DNA of 64,000 nt from Nonomuraea fuscirosea (GTDB lineage: Bacteria > Actinomycetota > Actinomycetes > Streptosporangiales > Streptosporangiaceae): NCBI RefSeq assembly GCF_003001935.1, contig NZ_PVNG01000020.1, positions 1 to 64,000 of the forward strand, read 5' to 3'. The position numbers were made by a program, and so were the translations under genes. This document shows, piece after piece, positions 60,073 through 64,000 of this stretch. How positions within the stretch are numbered: the stretch's first letter is position 1; every line of letters begins with the position of its first letter. The notes below the pieces were generated by a model. The model did no database searches. It had not been told where the DNA came from and was given only the letters and a program-made list of their open reading frames with translations.

Positions 60073-61445
60073 GTGTCTTCCCTCCTGAACCTGCGGATGT
60101 TCATGATCATGAAGGGAAGGACCAGAATGAGCAGGAAGATGGCCAGCGCACTGCCCAGTCCCTGGTTTCCGCCGCCGCCGAACGACACGCGCCACATCTC
60201 CAGCGCGACCACGTTCGCCTGTGGCTGCACCGAGGACGGGGCGATGATGAAGACCAGGTCGAACACCTTCAGGGTATTGATGATCATCGTCACGAAGACG
60301 ACGAGCAGGACCGGCGACAGCAGCGGCACGGTGATCTTGCGGAACACCTGCCACTCCGTGGCGCCGTCGATGCGGGCCGCCTCCAGGGCGTCACGCGGGA
60401 TCGCCGCCAGGCCGGCCGCGATCAGCACCATGGCGAACCCGGCCCACACCCAGACGAACGCGCCGATGATGGCAGGGGTGATGAGCGCCGGGCCGAGCCA
60501 GGTCAGACCGCCGTACGAGGCCTCGAAGTTCGACTGCGGCAGCCGTACGACGTAGGACCCGGGAGCCAGGCCGTCGAAGCGGAACGAGCCGTTCTCCGCG
60601 GTCGTGGCGGTCGCCGCGACCTGGCCGTTCTGCACCGCCTCGACGGTCATGCCGGGCAGGCCCTTCTCGGTGCCGTCGATCGCGCCGCTCTGGCCGCCGC
60701 CACCCGGTGTGAAGTCGAACCAGACGGTGCCGGACAGCCCGTCGCCCGCCGGAGCCTGCGCGGCCTGCGCGTTGGACGGCATGACGTCCGGCTTGACGCC
60801 GACGATCGGGATCAGCACCGGCCGGCCCGCCTGGGCGGGCTGCTTGGTGACGACGCCACCGTCCTGGGCGGCCACCTGGGACTGGTCGCCCTCACGCGGG
60901 CGCGCCTCGGGGTAGCCCTGCGAGGAGGAGAACGTGTCGTGGACGGTGGTGAGGATGGCGTTGGCCAGGCCCTTGTCCGGGTTCTCCTCGTAGACGAGGC
61001 GGAAGATGACGCCGGCGGCCATCAGCGAGACGGCCATCGGCATGAACACGATCAGCTTGAACGCCGTCGCCCACCTGATCCGCTCGGTCAGCACCGCGAA
61101 GATCAGGCCCAGCGTGGTGACGATGATCGGCGCGACGACGACCCAGATGAGGTTGTTGCGGATCGTGGTGAGCATGCCCGCATCGCTGAAGATCGTGGCG
61201 TAGTTGCCCAGCCCCACGAATCCGGTGCCCACCGAGTCGAACAGGCTCCGGAAGATGGAGAAGACGATCGGATAGATCACCCAGATGCCCAGCAGCAGCG
61301 CCGCGGGCAGGAGGAAGAAGATGGCGACCGTCGGCGAGGGGCCTAGGCGTGTTCTCTTGCGGGGGGTATCAGCCGGTCCGGTGGGGGGCTCGCCCGCGGC
61401 CTCCGCCGCGGGCGAGTCCTGCCGGCCGTCCAACCGTTCGGTCAC
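60069..61445 (-). CDS. sugar ABC transporter permease, MalF type, with SdrD-B-like extracytoplasmic insert
   Basis: 458 residues, about 150 more than the simple MalF-type permeases in this window. Membrane helices are near residues 40-62, 95-120 and 127-150. A hydrophilic insert runs from about 165 to 310, and the second membrane half carries the EAA loop (EAARIDGATEWQ). The insert ends in a beta-sandwich of the SdrD-B / Cna-B type: LSGTVWFDF, DGTEKGLPGMTVEAV, TTAENGSFRFDGLAPGSYVV. It should face the outside, like the P2 loop of E. coli MalF, and could contact the binding protein or a surface glycan. Confidence 0.9.
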   Translation of the reverse strand: MTERLDGRQDSPAAEAAGEPPTGPADTPRKRTRLGPSPTVAIFFLLPAALLLGIWVIYPIVFSIFRSLFDSVGTGFVGLGNYATIFSDAGMLTTIRNNLIWVVVAPIIVTTLGLIFAVLTERIRWATAFKLIVFMPMAVSLMAAGVIFRLVYEENPDKGLANAILTTVHDTFSSSQGYPEARPREGDQSQVAAQDGGVVTKQPAQAGRPVLIPIVGVKPDVMPSNAQAAQAPAGDGLSGTVWFDFTPGGGGQSGAIDGTEKGLPGMTVEAVQNGQVAATATTAENGSFRFDGLAPGSYVVRLPQSNFEASYGGLTWLGPALITPAIIGAFVWVWAGFAMVLIAAGLAAIPRDALEAARIDGATEWQVFRKITVPLLSPVLLVVFVTMIINTLKVFDLVFIIAPSSVQPQANVVALEMWRVSFGGGGNQGLGSALAIFLLILVLPFMIMNIRRFRREDT

Positions 61446-61457
61446 GGCCTTACCTCT

Positions 61458-62783
61458 TTACTTCCAGGCCTTCTTGGCCTCGGCTTCGAGCGCGTCCTGC
61501 GTGCCCTTGACGTCGGTGGGGTTGCGCAGGAAGTCCTGCAGCACCTTCCACTCGCCCTTGCCGTCGGTGCCACCGAAGGCGCTGGGGGCCAGGTCCGACA
61601 TGTCGTAGCGGACGGCGTCGCCGGCCGAGACGATCGTCTGGCCGAGCTGCTTGGTCAGCTCGTCGGGGTAGTTGTCGGGGGAGACGTTCTTGTTGGGCGA
61701 CAGGTAGCCGGGCAGCTTGGCCCAGATCTCGCCGCCTTCCTTGGAGGCCAGGAACTGCACCAGCGCCATGGCGCCGGGGGAGTCCTTCATGGCCACCGCG
61801 ACGTCGCCGCCGAGCACGACGGGGGCGGTGTCACCGGCCTTGGGGAACGGGAAGTACTTCGCCTCCTCGCCGAGCTTGGCGCCCGACTGCACGGCCTCGA
61901 CGGCCACGAAGTCGGCCTCGATCACCATGGCGGCCTTCTTGGTGCTGTAGACGTCGTTCACGCAGGTGGGGAAGTCGGTCTGGAGCGCGCCCGACGAGCC
62001 GCCCGCGACGAACTCCTTCTTGCCCGCGATCTGCGCGATCTTCTCCAGCGCGGTCTTCACGCTCGGGTCGGTCCACGGGATCTCGTGCTTGGAGAGCTTG
62101 TCGTAGTTCTCCGGGCCCGCGGTGGACAGGTAGACGTTCTCGAAGAGGTCGGTCAGCGTCCAGCCGGAGGCGCCGCAGAGCGAGAACGGCGCGGTGCCGG
62201 AGTCGGCCAGGGTCTGCGCCGACTTCACCAGCTCGTCCCAGGTGGTGGCCGGCTGCACGCCCGCCTCCTCGAAGGCCGACGAGCGGTACCAGACCAGCGA
62301 CTTGTGCGCCGCCTTGATCAGCACGCCGTAGACCTGCCCGTCGACGGAGCCGAGCTCCTTCCAGTACGGGGTGTAGTTGGCGTCGATCTCCTTGGTGACG
62401 TCGGCGGACAGCGGCTTGAGCGCCTTCTGCTCCGCGTACTGCTGCACCAGGCCCGGCTGCGGCAGGATCGCCACGTCCGGCGGGTTGTTGCCCTGGATGC
62501 GCGGGCCCAGGTAGGCGCCCGTGTCCTCGCCGGTGGAGGCGTAGGTGACCTCGGCGCCGGTCTTGTCGGCGAAAGCCTTGAGCACCTGCTCGAAGTTCTT
62601 CTGCTCCGCCCCGGTCCACTTGGCGGCGACTTCGAGCTTCACACCCTGGAGCGTCTTGTCGCCTCCGCCGGTGGCGGGCGCCGACGCAGACGCGGTGGGC
62701 TCGGTGGTCGTCGGCGCGTTACCGCAGGCGGCGACGGCTACCGCGAGCCCGGCCAGGATCGCTGCTGCTCTGCCTTTTCGCAT
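61458..62783 (-). CDS. sugar ABC transporter substrate-binding lipoprotein (second of two)
   Basis: A 441-residue solute-binding protein. The lipoprotein signal MRKGRAAAILAGLAVAVAAC ends at the lipidated Cys and is followed by a Thr/Ala/Ser-rich linker. It begins eight bases after the stop of another binding-protein gene and is followed by the permease pair after 12 bases. The ligand is unknown. Confidence 0.9.
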   Translation of the reverse strand: MRKGRAAAILAGLAVAVAACGNAPTTTEPTASASAPATGGGDKTLQGVKLEVAAKWTGAEQKNFEQVLKAFADKTGAEVTYASTGEDTGAYLGPRIQGNNPPDVAILPQPGLVQQYAEQKALKPLSADVTKEIDANYTPYWKELGSVDGQVYGVLIKAAHKSLVWYRSSAFEEAGVQPATTWDELVKSAQTLADSGTAPFSLCGASGWTLTDLFENVYLSTAGPENYDKLSKHEIPWTDPSVKTALEKIAQIAGKKEFVAGGSSGALQTDFPTCVNDVYSTKKAAMVIEADFVAVEAVQSGAKLGEEAKYFPFPKAGDTAPVVLGGDVAVAMKDSPGAMALVQFLASKEGGEIWAKLPGYLSPNKNVSPDNYPDELTKQLGQTIVSAGDAVRYDMSDLAPSAFGGTDGKGEWKVLQDFLRNPTDVKGTQDALEAEAKKAWK

Positions 62784-62791
62784 GGCTTGCC

Positions 62792-64000
62792 TCACTGGGT
62801 TCTGATGATCTCTTCGAGTTCTGACTTCATGGAGGCCGCGACGTCGTCGGCGGACTCCGGAGAGGGGTTGCCCAGCGCCTTGGCGACCGAACTGGCGATC
62901 ACCAGGCTGAGCTGGTTGTAGTTGGCGCTCACCGGCCGCGCCCTGGCGGCGAGGATGCTCTCCTTGAGGACGGGCAGGTAGGGGAAACGCTTGATGAGCT
63001 CGGGGTCGTCGTAGAGCTCGGTCCACACGGGCGGGAACGAGCCCTCGGTGAGGACCCGGCGCTCGTTCTCCAGGCTCGTGAAGTAGCGGATGAACTCCTG
63101 GGCGGTGTGCTGGTGCTTGGAGTAGGCGCTGATGGCGAGGTTCGCGCCGCCCAGCGTGCTGGAACCGGGGCCGTTGAGACCGGGCAGCCGGGTCACGCCC
63201 AGCTTGCGGCCCAGCTCGGCCTTGGCCGGTCCGTACGCGTGCGGCCAGTTCCTGGCGAAGGCCAGCCGGCCCTCCTGGAAGGCCAGGCGCGACTCCTCCT
63301 CCTTGTAGCTCAGCGACTCCTTGGGGATCCAGCCCTCGCGCAACCCCTGGAGCAGGAAGTCGAGCGCGGTGCCGCCCTTGACGGGGTCGAGGGTGACCTC
63401 GGTTCCGTCCTGGCTGACGATCTGCCCGCCGGCCGACTGCACGGCCTCGGAGAAGTTGACCGTGAGCCCCTCGTAGGCAAGAAACTGCCCCGCATAGCCC
63501 CCTATGTTGTGCTTTTTCGTGATTTGTCGGGATTGGTGGCGAAGCTCGGCCCACGTTCTGGGCGGCTTGCGCACCAGGTCCGTCCGGTAGTAGAGCAACC
63601 CGGCGTTGCTCGTGTACGGGACGGCCCAGAGCTTGTTCTTGTAGATCGCCGTCTCCACGACGGGCGGCAGGAACCTGTCGAGCGGGAACAACCCGCGCTC
63701 CAGGGGGATGATCCAGCCGTTCTCCGCGAATTCGGCGGTCCACACGACGTCGAGCCCCAGCACGTCGTAGCGGCTGCTGCGGGCCTGGAGGTTGGCCCCG
63801 ATCTGGGCGCGCTGCTCGTCGGCGGCCTCGGGCAGCTCCAGCAGCGTCACCTTCTCGGCCGGGTGGGCCTGGTTCCAGCGATCCAGCAGGGGTTGCAGGT
63901 ACGCCGTGGTGTCGCGTCCGGTGGCGAACGTGATCGGGCCTGTGCCGCCCGTCCCGGTCTCGCCGCCGCCCTCGTCGCCCGTCGCCGCGCATCCGGCCGC
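62792..64000 (-). CDS. sugar ABC transporter substrate-binding lipoprotein (first of two, start outside window)
   Basis: At least 402 residues are in the window. Reading from the right edge, the lipobox Cys is encoded at 63991-63989 (AAGCAATGDEGGGE), so only the signal peptide start is missing. The mature part begins PITFATGRDTTAYLQPLLDRW, the usual solute-binding opening. A shorter reading from GTG 63850 would remove the signal and is unlikely. It is a separate gene, not a duplicate fragment of its neighbour, with which it shares only the fold. Confidence 0.88.
   Translation of the reverse strand, partial: AAGCAATGDEGGGETGTGGTGPITFATGRDTTAYLQPLLDRWNQAHPAEKVTLLELPEAADEQRAQIGANLQARSSRYDVLGLDVVWTAEFAENGWIIPLERGLFPLDRFLPPVVETAIYKNKLWAVPYTSNAGLLYYRTDLVRKPPRTWAELRHQSRQITKKHNIGGYAGQFLAYEGLTVNFSEAVQSAGGQIVSQDGTEVTLDPVKGGTALDFLLQGLREGWIPKESLSYKEEESRLAFQEGRLAFARNWPHAYGPAKAELGRKLGVTRLPGLNGPGSSTLGGANLAISAYSKHQHTAQEFIRYFTSLENERRVLTEGSFPPVWTELYDDPELIKRFPYLPVLKESILAARARPVSANYNQLSLVIASSVAKALGNPSPESADDVAASMKSELEEIIRTQ

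Overview
The window is very GC-rich, with strong G/C bias at third codon positions, many GTG starts, several apparently leaderless transcripts and lipoprotein-type sugar-binding proteins. Together with a fused isobutyryl-CoA mutase, Ser/Thr kinase and PP2C genes and an SAM methyltransferase of the type common in filamentous actinomycetes, this points to a soil actinomycete, probably of the Streptosporangiales (Nonomuraea-like). The taxonomic placement is inference. I see no tRNA, rRNA, CRISPR array, prophage or intact insertion sequence.

Layout. (1) 1-6074: a LacI regulator, a MalEFG-type sugar importer and a GH13 alpha-glucosidase, probably for maltodextrins, next to the first codons of a leftward gene. 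(2) 6171-9345: an Lnt-like acyltransferase, a CMD-fold protein and a phosphotransferase. (3) 9348-14800 (minus): a beta-glucoside operon (binding protein, two permeases, GH1 beta-glucosidase, LacI regulator), with an 18-bp perfect operator at its start. (4) 14937-19790: a Ser/Thr kinase, a solitary N6-adenine DNA methylase with a built-in specificity-like domain, a PP2C phosphatase and a CHAP amidase-like protein. (5) 19794-26430: glucose dehydrogenase-like MDR, IcmF, thiol peroxidase, SAM methyltransferase and a BtuF-fold protein. (6) 26486-39044: a large sugar cluster with a ROK regulator, an ABC importer, two xylose-isomerase-fold proteins, two zinc-less MDR dehydrogenases, a Gfo/Idh/MocA oxidoreductase, a GH63 mannosyl/glucosylglycerate hydrolase-like enzyme, a glucosyl-3-phosphoglycerate synthase-like GT81 and a GT4. 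Its three promoters share TTGTTTG boxes. (7) 39124-43811: Usp, PAP2, proline iminopeptidase, MscL and small unknowns. (8) 44036-50457: a glgX-treY-treZ trehalose operon; treY carries a long in-frame 24-bp minisatellite. (9) 50458-54034: two degenerate minisatellite fields (21-bp and 24-bp periods) flanking one unknown gene, then about 860 bp with no supportable gene. (10) 54035-59088: a secreted Cys-rich peptide, a serine hydrolase, an aromatic hydroxylase, a thiamine-binding-like protein and uracil-DNA glycosylase. (11) 59173-64000 (minus): a sugar ABC operon with two consecutive binding proteins and a permease with a beta-sandwich insert; it runs off the right edge.

Four carbohydrate ABC importers are present and none has an ATPase gene beside it. 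This fits the actinomycete pattern of one shared MsiK-type ATPase encoded elsewhere. The glycosidases indicate intracellular hydrolysis of imported alpha- and beta-glucosides, while glgX/treY/treZ turn glycogen into trehalose. The most unusual items are the region 6 cluster, the kinase-methylase-phosphatase neighbourhood, the repeat-bearing treY with related arrays downstream, and the ABC permease with an extracytoplasmic SdrD-B-like domain.
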